NCBI GenBank assembly: GCA_029204225.1
Contig: CM055100.1
Span: 9,128,713 to 9,192,712 of the forward strand
Reading direction: 5' to 3'
Source of the DNA: Diphasiastrum complanatum
Taxonomy: Eukaryota > Streptophyta > Lycopodiopsida > Lycopodiales > Lycopodiaceae
DNA: 64,000 bases
In this document: piece by piece, positions 1 to 12,800 of the stretch
Position numbering within the stretch: the first letter of the stretch is position 1
Layout: every line of letters begins with the position of its first letter
Made by a program: the position numbers and the translations under genes
Notes under the pieces: generated by a model
The model's database searches: none
Told to the model about the DNA's origin: nothing
The model's input: only the letters and a program-made list of their open reading frames with translations

Positions 1-533
1 TGCTTTCGATTCTTCGATGAAATCTGTTTCAAAGCTTTCCAGAGTACCTATTAGTGACACTATTCTTAGTGACTTACATTAAGCAGTATGTTTTGAGTAA
101 TTATTTTAAAATTTTATGTTTTATTGAGCTGTTTAGCTTAATCACTTTTTGCCATTTAGTATTATGGTTCTATGTAGGCAATCAATCTCAAATCTCATTG
201 AGAGTGGATGGGCTAGAGCCACAAAAGATGACCTTTATCTTTTGAGCTCTCATCCACAAGCGAGAGGTTGAGGCTTGAGACTCCCTTACCAAGGCGGAGA
301 AAAAAACGAATTCCATGTGGTGGGCGTCAGCCCTCGTGCCATCTACGCTCCATCGTTCATGCGGCCATCACTTATATGTGGACACCACTCTGGCTGACTG
401 GATCAACCAGCGTCGCTTTTCAGTTCAGAAACAAGAAAAGCTCTCTCTCTTCCTCCTCCGCTCCTCCCTCGGCTATTCTGTTGGACATGAAGGCGCGAGA
501 TTCTACTTGAATGATGCGATGTGACTGGCCAGT
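1..533 (+). promoter_or_regulatory. Upstream region and presumed 5' UTR of SLP1-like gene
   Basis: This stretch precedes the first exon of the phosphatase gene. A pyrimidine-rich run (about 441-472, CTCTCTCTCTTCCTCCTCCG) resembles the CT-rich 5' leaders common in plant genes. I see no convincing TATA box. Short upstream ORFs start at 268 and 315. The one at 315 is in the same frame as the main ORF and ends at the TGA at 522-524, nine bases before the chosen ATG. Whether it is transcribed depends on the unknown start site. Bases 1-260 are AT-rich with no recognisable gene. Confidence 0.4.
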
Positions 534-894
534 ATGCCGCTCACATCCCCTGCTCTGCAAATTCACTCCTCCTCCTGCTCTGGATCGTCTTTAGAGCAAA
601 GTGGGCTTCAATGGCAGCCAAGGTCAGCGCTGCTGCCTTCCTGCCGCCTCCACATCCAAAGGGATGCTGTGCGGTTGAGGCGGAGATGCCTGTTAGGTGT
701 CGTTCCGGCTGGGATTCTAGGTGGGTTGCTGAATTGCACACTTTCGGCTGCTAATAATGTGGCAAAGCCGGATGGATGGGCTGGCAAGGCAACCCCTTTC
801 CAGGATTTGGGCCTGGGCTTTCTTGAGCTTGTGCAATCCGATGGGGGTGATCCGCCCACAACAGTTTATGCACCAGGCAGGCGAATTGTAGCAG
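534..894 (+). CDS. SLP1: SLP1-like exon 1 (transit peptide and GDPP..RRIVA)
   Basis: The ATG at 534 is the first after an in-frame TGA at 522-524. Residues 1 to about 95 are rich in Ser, Arg and Leu with few acidic residues, as in chloroplast transit peptides. The exon ends with [17 protein letters not shown], which matches the conserved lead-in to the first metallophosphatase motif of SLP1 proteins. The donor after 894 is gtagtg, leaving phase 1 (G), which pairs with TT at 18825 to give Val of VGDLHGD. The intron that follows is about 17.9 kb. Confidence 0.87.
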
Positions 895-3800
895 GTAGTG
901 TTTTGCAACGCGGCGCCCTGACTCATTTATGCTTATTGTTTCTAAAATTTTGAAGGATTTTTCTTTTCGCTATAGTACATCAAATCGTGAAATACCGTTA
1001 TTTTTTTAATGCCTGTATACAACCGAATGAGAGTTTTAAAGACAATTATCAACCATGGCTTGTTCTGTGATGCACTGTATGCAAAAAAAAATAATGGAAT
1101 GTGGAGATTATGACAAGTTAACCTGAAACCCAGCAGGAACATTTCTCAAAATTTGTGCTAGTAATTATTTTTTAGAAACTTTTTTTGTGCTAGAGTTTGT
1201 TTTCAATTTCAAAGAGCTGGTTAAACATCCAATCTCTGTGGAAAGTAGGACATCTTCAACAAGAAATGTGGAATGCTGAAGACTTTGTGGATGAACTCCA
1301 ATAATTTTCTTGTGTAGTGGCTCCTACGAGTCATCAATGACTCGAACAATTGCTGAAGAGATGTCAGGAAAAAATTTGTATAAGTAACCCCAAAATTTCT
1401 CAACATAATCTGGAATAGAATATGACCGGGGAAGGTGCTGGTACACAAGTGCCAAAGAGGATCAATGAGAGCAGACAACCCATCGTAATAGTGGGCGTTT
1501 TCTGTTGTGTGTTGCTGTGGGTACATTCCGACGTTTATGTCAAAATTTCAGGACTTAATGTAATCTGACCTGCCCAAGAATTACTTTGTGGTTCGCATGT
1601 CCTTGTACTACAAACGAATGAAAAACCGTTTCCCGTATCATCCATAGGATAACTAGAAAAGCTTGATCTAGCTTGTACACCCAACTTTCTAGATCCTCTT
1701 AAGTACGTATATCAAAATATCTGTCGATCTTGATCTTAGCTTTGAAGGATTGTGTGATGAATGATAAGCTGGCATTGTAGACTACGTGTGAGTGGCATTT
1801 ATGTGAAATGGTTTCGAAAATGAGATGCATAGGGTGTTGTGGAACACACTATGGGAGACCCAATTAGCTTTTTCTGGATCGTTGCAAATTTTTTTTTGGG
1901 TTTTTATTGTTTGTAGTTGTTATTTATTTGGTTTTTGAATGGTTTCAGGGTAACAATATATGAATATAAATTGTATTCTGGACAATGGAATTTTTTTGGT
2001 ATCTAAAAGTTTTTTGATGGTTCTAGAGTAAAATAAATGAACAAATAATGCTTTTCAAAATGCAGATGTAGCGGAACACGTTTCGCTACATCTATGGAAG
2101 AAATTGTGGAACATACATTGCGACAAACTAAGGATGAAGAGGGAGAGTGAATGCAAGAATGGAGACAAAAATGAATTGAATCACCAGGTTGTGAAAATTT
2201 CTATTTTTCTAAAGGCAGAAACATATGGGCTACATATCTCAAAACTGGAGACGGCTAGGTGCCCGTCGTCATTTTGGTTAGTCTGTGAACCATAGATGCA
2301 CCGAATCGCGATTCGCTGGGTCCGCGATTCACGAATCGCGATTCTGAACCCAGAATCTCAAAAAAAAATAGCTTATGGCTGAAATTCTTTTAGGGGATCA
2401 ATGGTCAAACCAGCGTTTTGCCTCTCAGAAGTGCAGTAGATGAGGCACAAGCAGATCTTATTTTCAGTAGCTATCTGGTTGTCATTTGCTCTGGTTTTCA
2501 ATAAATGTTAATCCTACAGTTTGGGCTATCAACTGTATGGATGATGATCACTTTTGCAATCGTTTCACTGGAGATGTGAGTGCAATGTGCATACAGTTGG
2601 GGGCATAAATATTGGGCTCTTCTCGGCGCGCATTTGGACCCCATTTTTATCGACGGGGGGGCGGTAGCATTTTTATCTACAGTGTCTATATAGCAGGAAG
2701 CTCTAGGGGGTCTGGGGGGCGGTAGCCCCCTGGTGGGGGGTTGGGGGGCAACGCCCCCCAACGACGGGGTCCGGGGGCTGCCGGTAGACCTCGGCCCCGA
2801 CGGTAAGGCCTATTCATGATTTGGCCTTCCAACTCCCTGAGTGAAAACACACTTTTTGGTGTTTCACACCCGAAACAATCGGCAAACTACATAGTCATAA
2901 TGCTCTCAATCAGAGCTTTCATCTGATACCCATATTGCCTTAAAAAAAAAAAAAAAAAAACGATTCTGCGCGATTCTGGGAAAATCCCGAAACGCGTTTC
3001 TGATCGCGATTCAGAATCGCAGTGCATCTATGCTGTGAACTACTACCCAAATGAAATCATTTTCCTTCTCCGTAGAAGGAAGTCCAACCATGAAATCCAT
3101 GAAAATACTTTTCCACTTTCTTTCGAGAATTTCCAATGGAAGTAACAAGCTAGCTACCTTAAGTCTTTTTGTTTAGTTGGCATTGTCCACAATTTTGAAC
3201 GTATGGCTCTACTTGATTTTTAAGCTTTGGCCAATAAAAGTTCCTTTATTAAAGCAGTGTGTGCCTAGGTGCCCCACACATAGGTTGTTATGACATTCAT
3301 GTAGGATTGGGGCCTTGATTTCTTCGTTTTCTGGCACACATCTCAATTCTTGAGTATTCTTTTGGAATTCCTTCAGTTCGATTGAAGAATCAATCATGGC
3401 TGGCCTAAGTGAGAGTCTACTTAATGAGTCCAACAGATTGGATGGAACCAATTAGAGGGTATGGAAGTTTAAGATGTAGAACATTCTCATGGATAGAGAA
3501 TGTGTAGGAAAGCAAGAGTCAAGTCACCAAGATCTAGCTATCAATCAATCTCCACAGAAAACAAGAGAGGAGGCTGGGCGCCCAACTCTAAGAGAGAGAG
3601 AGAGAGAAAACAACAACAAGAGCAATGGAGAGCAATGCTTAGCCAAACTGTAAAAATGGAATACACAATGAGCATCTAAGTACTCTACTTGGATGTGACC
3701 AAATGCCACCAAACCCTAAGGTTAACCACTTACTAAATGTAGGGCACCCCCAAAAGTCAAGATAGGGCCCCTAAACAAAATTAGACCCCTAAGGACCCAA

Positions 3801-6800
3801 GTCAGTACATGACCAAAATTGGGTCCAGCTGAACTTAAGACAAACTTAAGATGGCCTAAATAACTAAATACCCATGGTTACACAAATCTTGACCTTTTGG
3901 GTCAAAGTAACCTATGGATTAATTTTAGCATAGTCATTTATTTCTAACACCCTCCTTAAATGACAATTCAAAAACTGAAATCTTCACTATGTAACAAAAC
4001 CAACACGTGGTATCAAATTGAAAGCTTTGCATAAAGCTTCAAATCTGACTCTAGGCAACGCCTTAGTGAAGAGGTCCGCAATATTATCCTTCGTAGGACA
4101 ATATTCAAGTAAAATGTCGCCATCAAGAAGTCTCTCCTGAACAAAGTGATAATGGATCTCGATGTGCTTCGTCCTCGCATGAAAAACAGGATTCCGTGCA
4201 ATGGCAATAGCACTTTGATATCACTCAAGATAAGAGTGGCTGAGGGCTCGCCAAACTTCATGCTGCTTTTTACTTGACCACAAAATTGCAGAATTTCCAT
4301 AGAAAAAGCAATGTCCACGTGTAGAGCGTCTAGTGTCTTGATCTCCACCCCAATCCGAGTCACTAAAACCAACCAAATATGCATCATTACAAGCAGGAAA
4401 AACCAGTCCATGACTTCTTGTTCCTTGAAGATATCGAAAGATCCTCTTCAATGCTTTCCAATGTGATGTCATCGGGACATGCATGAATTGACTCATGAGT
4501 GAGACACTATAAGAAATGTCCGGTCTTGAATTACATAGGTAAATGAGACAGCCAATAGCTTGACAATATAAAGTAGTGTCAAATGATTCACCATCACCTT
4601 GACTACTTAATTTCAGGCCTGTCTCCATAGGTGTAGCAATCGGCTTGCAATCTTCCATCTTGAACCGCTTCAAAATCTGCCCAATGTAGCGTTCTTGAGA
4701 GATGAAAATTCCAGCCCCTTCTTGTATAAATTCAAGACCAAGATAAAAATGCAATAAGCCTAAATCTGAGATTTCAAAAACCATATCAAGATCAAGTATT
4801 ATAGCATCAATCTGTTGCTCATTACTTCCCGTAATAATAATATCATCAACATAAAGCAAAATAATGATGATATAATCTGAAGTATGCTTGACATAAAGAG
4901 TAGATTCGCTAGGACTATTAGTAAATCCGCGATCACAAAAATAAGCATGTATCTTTTAATACCACATCCTCGGGGCTTGCTTCAGTCCATAAAGTGCCTT
5001 CTTGAGAAGACAAACTTTATCTTCTTGGCCTTCAACCAAAAAACCAGCAGGTTGTTGAAGGTACACTTCCTCATTGAGATCACCATTGAGGAATGCTGTC
5101 TTTATGTCAAGTTGCCGCAAACGCCAACCAAAGTGGGCAGCCAAAGAGGTTACTACCCTCACGGTAGTCATCCGAGCAGTAGGAGAAAAAGTCTCCTCAT
5201 AATCAATCTCCTTTTGCTGAGCATAGCCTTTGGCAACGAGCTCTTGCCTTGTTCCTTTCAATGGTACCATCTGCCTTATACTTGATTTTGTATACCCATT
5301 TAGAACCAATTGCCTTCTTCCCATGAAGTCTTCCCATGAAGAAGATCAACAAGAACCCAAATCTGGTACTTTATAGGTGAGTCATACTCATCTTGCATCA
5401 CATCCTCCCAACATTTTACTCCCTTGGCCTGCTCATAGAAAACAGGTTTTTTTGCAACATCTCCATTAAGTGTAAGAGCAAAATCTGAAAAATCAGCATA
5501 GTCCACTGATTTTGTAGAGGCATGTGTCTTTCCATCATAAAATGAACTTACTTTGCTGTCCCGCAAAGTCGACAACAGCCACCGTGGGACTATTTTGGGC
5601 TGTCCGACAGCCATGTCTCTTCTTACAATTTGCTGTCCAAGATCCTCCGACACCGCACTTGGCTTTCCAAGATCTTCCAAAACTGGTCCTTGCTGTCCAA
5701 CAGTTCCTGCAGGCTGATTATGAGCAACAATGGGCGGTTCTTGATGAACATTAGGCTCTAAACTTGATGAGGTGTTGGGCAGGTCGAAACTGGTTGATTG
5801 CTGCCCCTTTTCTCCAGCAATAGAAGATGGTACCAAATCTGGAAAAACTTCAACATTCACACTACGTGGGCTGTCCCCCTTCAAGATATGAGTTGGGGCC
5901 ACATCCAATGAATTCTTTTCATTAAAATGCACATCACGACTAACAATAATCTTGTTAGTGCTCAAATTGAACAGCCTATAGCCTTTGCTTGCACTACTAT
6001 CAAAAATGCATTTAACTCCTTTATCCTCAAGCTTTGTATGAAGTTTATTTGGAACAAAAGCATAAGTCGTACAACCAAAAATGCGAAAGTGAGAGATTGT
6101 AGGCTTCTTTCCATACCAAACTTCATAAGGAGTTAATACTTTTAATGCTTTAGTAGGACAACGATTGCTTATGTATGCTACCGTTATAACCGCTTCAGCC
6201 CAAAACTTGTGAGGCAGCCCCTTTGCTTTGAGCATGCAACGGGCCATCTCCATAAGTGTGCGATTCTTTCGCTCGGCAACACCATTTTGTTGAGGCGTAT
6301 AGGGAGTTGTCACTTGATGTAGAATTCCTTTTTCTCGAAGAAATGCACCGAACGTATTCTTAATTTATTCCCCTCCTCGATCGGTGCGTATGGTCTTCAA
6401 AGAATGCCCAAACTGATTTTCCACCATTGCTAGAAAATCTTTGAAACGTTGAAAAACTTCCGATTTAGCCTTCATAAGATAGATCCATGTAAAAGGGGAA
6501 AAATCATCAATAAAAGTCACAAAATAGATGCACTTTCCAATGGATTCGGTCCTCATTGGACCACAAACATCACTATGAACCAAATCAAATTTATCAAGAA
6601 CCCTTATAGTTCCATCAATTGGAAAAGGTTTCCTTTGAAACTTTCCAAGTATGCACCCCTCGCATACATGCCCTTCCGGCTGCTCAATAGTAGGAATGTC
6701 TTCTACCATATTAAATGTTTTCAGCTTCTTCAAACTTGCAAAGCTGAGATGCCCAAACCTTGTGTGCCACAATCCAGCCAACTCCAATGATTGTGATGTA

Positions 6801-9800
6801 GAAGCAACAAGACATGTAGAGGGAATTCGTCGCTCATAGGTATCCATAATGAATAAGCCAGCATGCATTGTTCCCGAAACAATAATCAAGAGTGATATTT
6901 TAGGATCCTTGACAAGACACTTATCTTCTTTGAACTCAACAACTAGTCCTTGCTTCAACATAGTTGAAACCGAAAGAAGATTCTTCTTGATTCCCAGAAC
7001 ATAAAGCACATTCTTAATGTACTTTTCTTCACCATTAGGCAAAATGATGGCTACAATTCCAATTCCATGAATAGAATAAGATGCATCATCCGCACATTGT
7101 ACCTTACTTCCATTTTTGCACGCACATTGTATCTTACTTCCATTTTGCAATTCACTAATTTAGTGAATGCTTCTTTACGAGAAGTCATATGACGAGTAGC
7201 ACCACTATCAATCACCCATTAAATGGGCTGAAAATCAGCAACTTGCAAAACAGAATCATTCCTCATAGATGTAGAAGTACTATTAGAAGCAATATTAGAC
7301 ACAAAAGCATAGTCTTGGTTGAAGAGATCACTACTAGCTTCAAGCTCTTGCTCCAAAGTAGCAAGTTAAGCACTAGTATCAATTCCTTTACTCTCCTCTT
7401 TCGCAAGCTTCTTCTTACAATCCTTGATGAGGTGCCCGTACTTCTTGCAATAGTGGCACTTCCCTTTCTTCTTTTGTGTGTTGACATTTTGATCTCCAAT
7501 GGGCTTTTGCTCATCCTTGGAAGGAGGCTTCCCCTTTCCTTGTGACTTGCCTTTGCCCTTGCCTTTCGTGAAGAAAGCTTGATCTTGTTGAGTGTCACCC
7601 GCAAAATTTTGCCTCGTTTGCTCCTCTTGAAGAAGCAGCCCAACAAGTTCATCAAAGGAGAGTTGCTGTCCCCTAAGAGAGATACTCAAAGATGAAACAA
7701 ATGGAAGATAAGATGAAGGTAATGAGTTGAGAGTAATGGAAACAAATTGAGCATCCTCAATTATCTCATCAATATTGAGAAGCTCCTCACGAAGTGTTAC
7801 GAGCTCGTAACCAGTGCCGAACCCTAGGGAACACAGATAGGTCAGATACCACAGTCAGGGTCGTGTCCATTGTACATGACCAACAGGGCAAGACAGTGTG
7901 AGTAGTGTGCCCCAGCACGGTCCATAGCCATGGCGGGCCTAACACAGCCTAGGGACCCTGTCAGCAGGATAGGGCCCCCAGTTGGGTCCCGACGTGCAGT
8001 CGGCCACGTCAGTGCCACGTGGCCGACACTTGGCAGTAGCATGCTACCAGTCCTCACACTGGGCTAGGAGGGGCTTACTCTATATCAGGGAGTAGGCAAG
8101 GTTGGGTGGATCAGGAGTGTTTGCCCTACTGTGGTGTTAGGATCTATTACACTGGTATCAGAGCCATCTCCATCCTAGGGAGTTAGGAGCAGCAGTAGAG
8201 AAAGCTATCAGAAGATAGGAAGTGTTTCTCAGATTCTCAGAGAAGAATAGAGGAGGAGGATCGCTGTAGGAGCAGCCTTCAAACTTCTGATTTCCACTGA
8301 GAAATCATAGTAGCAAGGAGTCAGATTCCAAGTGTAGGTAACTCGCTGAAAAAACAGCTGTTTCTCACTGAGTTCAGAGGATTCTTCGTAGTTTTCCCAG
8401 CGAAATTAGAGAAGGAAGAAGCCAGCACCTCCATCGCTGTACAGCCAGAGACCTGCATCTGATTTCCAGGGAAAAATTTACTGGTTTTCAGCGAGTTTGA
8501 AACCAAAAAAGAGGAGCAGGGCCAGCGCTGCCAGTGCTTCTGAAAATCTGGTTTTTCGACAAGTTTTTGGGCCCCAACGTCAGAGATTTGGAGCAAGAGG
8601 ATTCCTACCAGATCAGCGAGTAGGAGACTTCTGAAATTTCAGAATTCAGAAGGGTTTTTGGACTTCAGATTTGCCATTTTGTGGACAAATTGAGATGCTG
8701 TCAGACCAGCGAGGGGGGATAGCAAAAGTTTCAGATCTTGTTGCACATTTTCCAACCTCAAATCAGATTGAGAAAGAAGCTGAGAAGTGCTTTTCTGTAT
8801 TCTCTCTGTGGAAGTACAGTTCTCAGAAAGAGCTAAGTTTCCTTTCCCTTGTACAGTTGTAAATTAGTCTTTTAGACTTTTTTTTTCCTTCAGAAGTTAA
8901 GGTAACTCTCTTTCAGTTCCGAAGATGACCACTCCTCAGGGACCTGATCAACCCCCGGAGAGAGGCTTCGACGAACTTGAAACAGAAGCCTTGGCTTACA
9001 GAAAAGGGAAGGAACCCATGGAAGTAGAAGAACAGGAACAGTTCGCCGAAGAACTCGACGAACTGGTTACCAAGGAGCAGTTCCTCCAATTGGTAACAGA
9101 AGTGGATGAACTGAAGTTGGCATTAGCCAATTTCAAGTCCAGTGTGGACGACTCGTTCGCTGAACTCAAAAACTTGATTTTGAGTTCCGCGAAAGGAAGC
9201 CTTCCCTCCACTTCTCAGTTATCCCCTTCTCCACTTCCATCAGTTTCGGGTGAGACCTTACGGTCTCACCCCAGTGTTTTTAAAGATTTAAAGCCTCCTA
9301 CTTTTAATGGGGAAGAGAAGGATAGAAATGCAGATATTCTACAAACCTTCCTCAGCAAATGGAAGAACATTCATGCTCTTAAACAGACCCCTGACCATTT
9401 GCAAGCTATTGAGGCCAGTCTTTCCTTAGGGCCCATGGCCTATAAGTGGTGGTTAAATCTCCAGGAGACTGGGCAGACTCCCCGGTCATGGAAAGCTTTT
9501 GAAGAAGCTTTCCTAAGAGAATTTCTACCAGAGAATGAACTGGATAGAGCCTGGGAAGCCTGGGAAAGAACAGTAATGGATAAATCCCTCATCCAATATA
9601 TCTCGCAGTATCGAGAAGCAATTTTAAAGATTAAAAATATGGATGACTATCAGAAAATCAGGGGATTTGTCCGTGGCCTCAAAGATGAATATAAAGTAGA
9701 GGTCCAGAGAAACTCGCCTACTACCCTTGAGCAAGCTCTTAGATATGCTCAAATCTATGATGATTCAGTGGGTAGGAAGAGAGCGAGACAGCAACCACTT

Positions 9801-12800
9801 TCTGAGCAGCTTCCTCAGAAAGACTTTCAATTTAAAAAGAAATTTTTAAAAAGAAAGAAAGAAGATAAATTTAAAGGTGAAGCTCCTCAGAAACGCCCTT
9901 CACTCATACAGCCCTTAAAACCAGATGATTTTGAGAAAGCCAAACAAGAACGTTTGTGCTTTGTGTGTATGGGCAAGGGACACACAATCAGACAGTGTCC
10001 CAAGGGGCCTTTCACTAAAAAAGATAAGAAAGATAAAAAACAAGTTCATCTTGTTCAGACTGTATGTTTCCCCAGTGACTCGGCAGCTTCCGAGATCAAA
10101 GTGTATCATGAAGATCATGAACACTGTTGCCAGCTGACCTCTGCAATGCTAGCGAGACCCTTCAGCTTTGGGCCGCATGACCTAGTACGTATGCATGGGA
10201 AAGTTGGTAACCAGTTAGTAAGAGTCATGGTTGATGATGGGGCAACCCATAATTTCATCAACCACACCCTGGTTAAAAAGCTTAAACTACCAGAAGTACC
10301 TAGTCAGCATAGGTACATAGTTTCATTAGCTAAGGGTGAAGATAAAAAAATATGGGAAACTATGGTAAGTAAGTTAAATCTTGGTATTCAGGGGTACCAA
10401 GATGAAATAAACTTTCAGATAATGCACCTGGATCGAACAAACATTGTTCTCGGGAGAGACTGGCTCTACAGTTTAGGACCTTCCCTCCACAGAAACTATC
10501 AGGAGAACACCCTCAGCTTTCAGCACAAAGGCCGAGAGATCCAGTTGCATGGGGAGCATGATGTTCCCAACAGCCCTATGGTCTGCAGTTCAGAGCTCTG
10601 TCAGCTAATCGGAGACGAAGACCATCAGGTATTCTTATGTGACTTTCAGTTTATTCCTGAAGTTTCTATTTCCAGTTCTATTCAGCAGAAAATCAGTAAA
10701 TTAGAAACTTTATTGTCTAAATTTAAAGATGTTTTTCCTGAAGATTTGCCACATGGTTTACCACCTAGCAGAGAGGTAGATCATGTAATAAACCTAGTAC
10801 CAGGTACAGCACCTGTTTCTAAACCTCCGTATCGGGTCAGCCGAACAGAGGATGAAGAATAACTAGGCAGTTAACAGACTATCTTGGGAAAGGCCAAATT
10901 CAGACCAGTAGTTCACCATGGGCCTCACCAGTCCTATTGGTGAAAAAGAAGGAGGGGTCTATGCGTCTTTGCGTAGATTACAGAGCCCTCAATAAAGTCA
11001 CAATTAAGAATAAATACCCTATGCCTCGGGCAGACGAGTTGTTTGATCAACTCGACGGGGCTAAGCAAAATAGACCTCAGATCGGGATATCATCAAGTCC
11101 GTATAAAATCGGAAGATGTCTCGAAAACAGCTTTTAGGACTCGTCACGGTCATTATGAGTTTAAGGTGATGCCATTTGGGCTCACAAATGCTCCAGCTAC
11201 CTTTATGACCTTGATGAACAGTGTCCTCAGACCATACTTGGGTAAGTTTGTAGTCGTATTTTTAGATGACATCCTCGTCTACAGTAAAACGAGGAAGGAG
11301 CATCTAAAACACCTCAGAAAGGTGTTTCGACTGCTCAGAAAGCATAAGCTTTATGCTAAACAATCCAAGTGTGAATTCTTCGTTGAAGAAGTAGCATATT
11401 TGGGTCACATTATCTCTTCAGATGGGATTAAGATGGACCCAAATAAGGTTAAAGCCATACTCAGTTGGCTGAGACCTCAGAATATTTTGGAACTTCAAAT
11501 CTTTCTTGGTCTGGCGGGATATTACAGACGATTTGTCAAGGAATATGCTCAGATAGCAGTCCCTATGACAAATCTTCTTAAGGGGAAGGGAAAGGAGTTC
11601 ATTTGGGAGTCTGCACAACAGGAGAGCTTTGATGCTCTCAAAACAGCCTTAGCTACAGCACCAGTCTTAAAAGTCGTCGACCCCAATCAGCCATTTGTGG
11701 TCGAAACAGATGCTAGCGACTTTGCAGTAGGTGCTGTACTAACTCAGGGTGGACGACCAGTTGCATTCGAGAGTAAAAAACTCAAGCCAGCTCAGACTAG
11801 GTACAGTGCCTATGAAAAGGAACTCTTTTCTATAGTCCATGCCCTTAAGACTTGGAGGCATTATTTGTATGGTGCCAACTTTGAGGTCCTGACAGACCAT
11901 GAGAGTCTCAGATACCTTTGCAATCAACCTGAGCTTAGAGGTCGGAAAGCTCGTTGGGCAGAGTTGATGCAAGAGTTTGACATGTCTATCAGATATAGAC
12001 GTGGAAAATTCAATACAGTAGCAGATGCCCTTAGTAGAATGCCTATGATAAACGAGCTGAGTTTTACTCAGATTCGTAATGAGTTACTCGAGTCCTTGAG
12101 AGGGAAATGCCAGCATGATGCATTCTTCTCTATTATCTGGAACTCAGTCCAGAACAGACAGTTACAGACTCCAGAACCAGTTCCCGGGGCTGGTGCCAGT
12201 TCATCCAAGAATACGGCAGCTTCCGTTGAGGATGATGATGAGTCCGAGTATACGTCGTCAGATGACGTTGAGGATTCTGAGCCTGTATTACCCAAGCAAA
12301 CCCCTGTGGTTGAGGGTCAGTTGACTCAAGGATTCAAATGGAAACAGTATTCCATTCAGGATGAGTACTTGCTCTATAGAGATAGAGTATGTGTCCCCAA
12401 TTCAGAGGATTATAGGCAGCAGGTCCTATATGAATGTCATGACAATCCTAGCGCGGGACACCCAGGCATACAGAAGACCTATGAGCTTCTTCGTAGGCAA
12501 TTTTTCTGGCCCAGTATGAAAAAGGACGTCCACCAGTATGTAACCAGTTGCCAGAAATGTCAAGTAAATAAAGCAGAGCGTTTAAAGGCAGGAGGGTTGT
12601 TGCATCCCTTAGAAATACCAGCTGGTAAATGGGAGAGTATCTCCATGGATTTTATAGTAGGCCTGCCTAAAACCCAAAAGGGTAATGACGCTATATGGGT
12701 CACAGTTGACCGTCTGACCAAAATGGCTCATTTTATTCCGACCAAAACAACCGTTAGAGCTCCAGAGTTAGCGAGGTTGTTTGTAGACGGGCTATTTAAA

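Noticed and set aside
268-524. Upstream frames as a separate small gene
   Set aside because: They overlap the CT-rich leader, have no homology, and one ends nine bases before the phosphatase start. At most they are upstream ORFs.
1221-1526. 101-codon minus-strand frame in intron 1
   Set aside because: No domain, no homologous neighbour and no signal of selection. It is open by chance in AT-rich sequence.
8153-8165. TGGTATCAGAGCC as part of a tRNA gene
   Set aside because: It lies next to LTR ends and is a primer-binding site. No cloverleaf surrounds it. No tRNA or rRNA gene was seen in the window.
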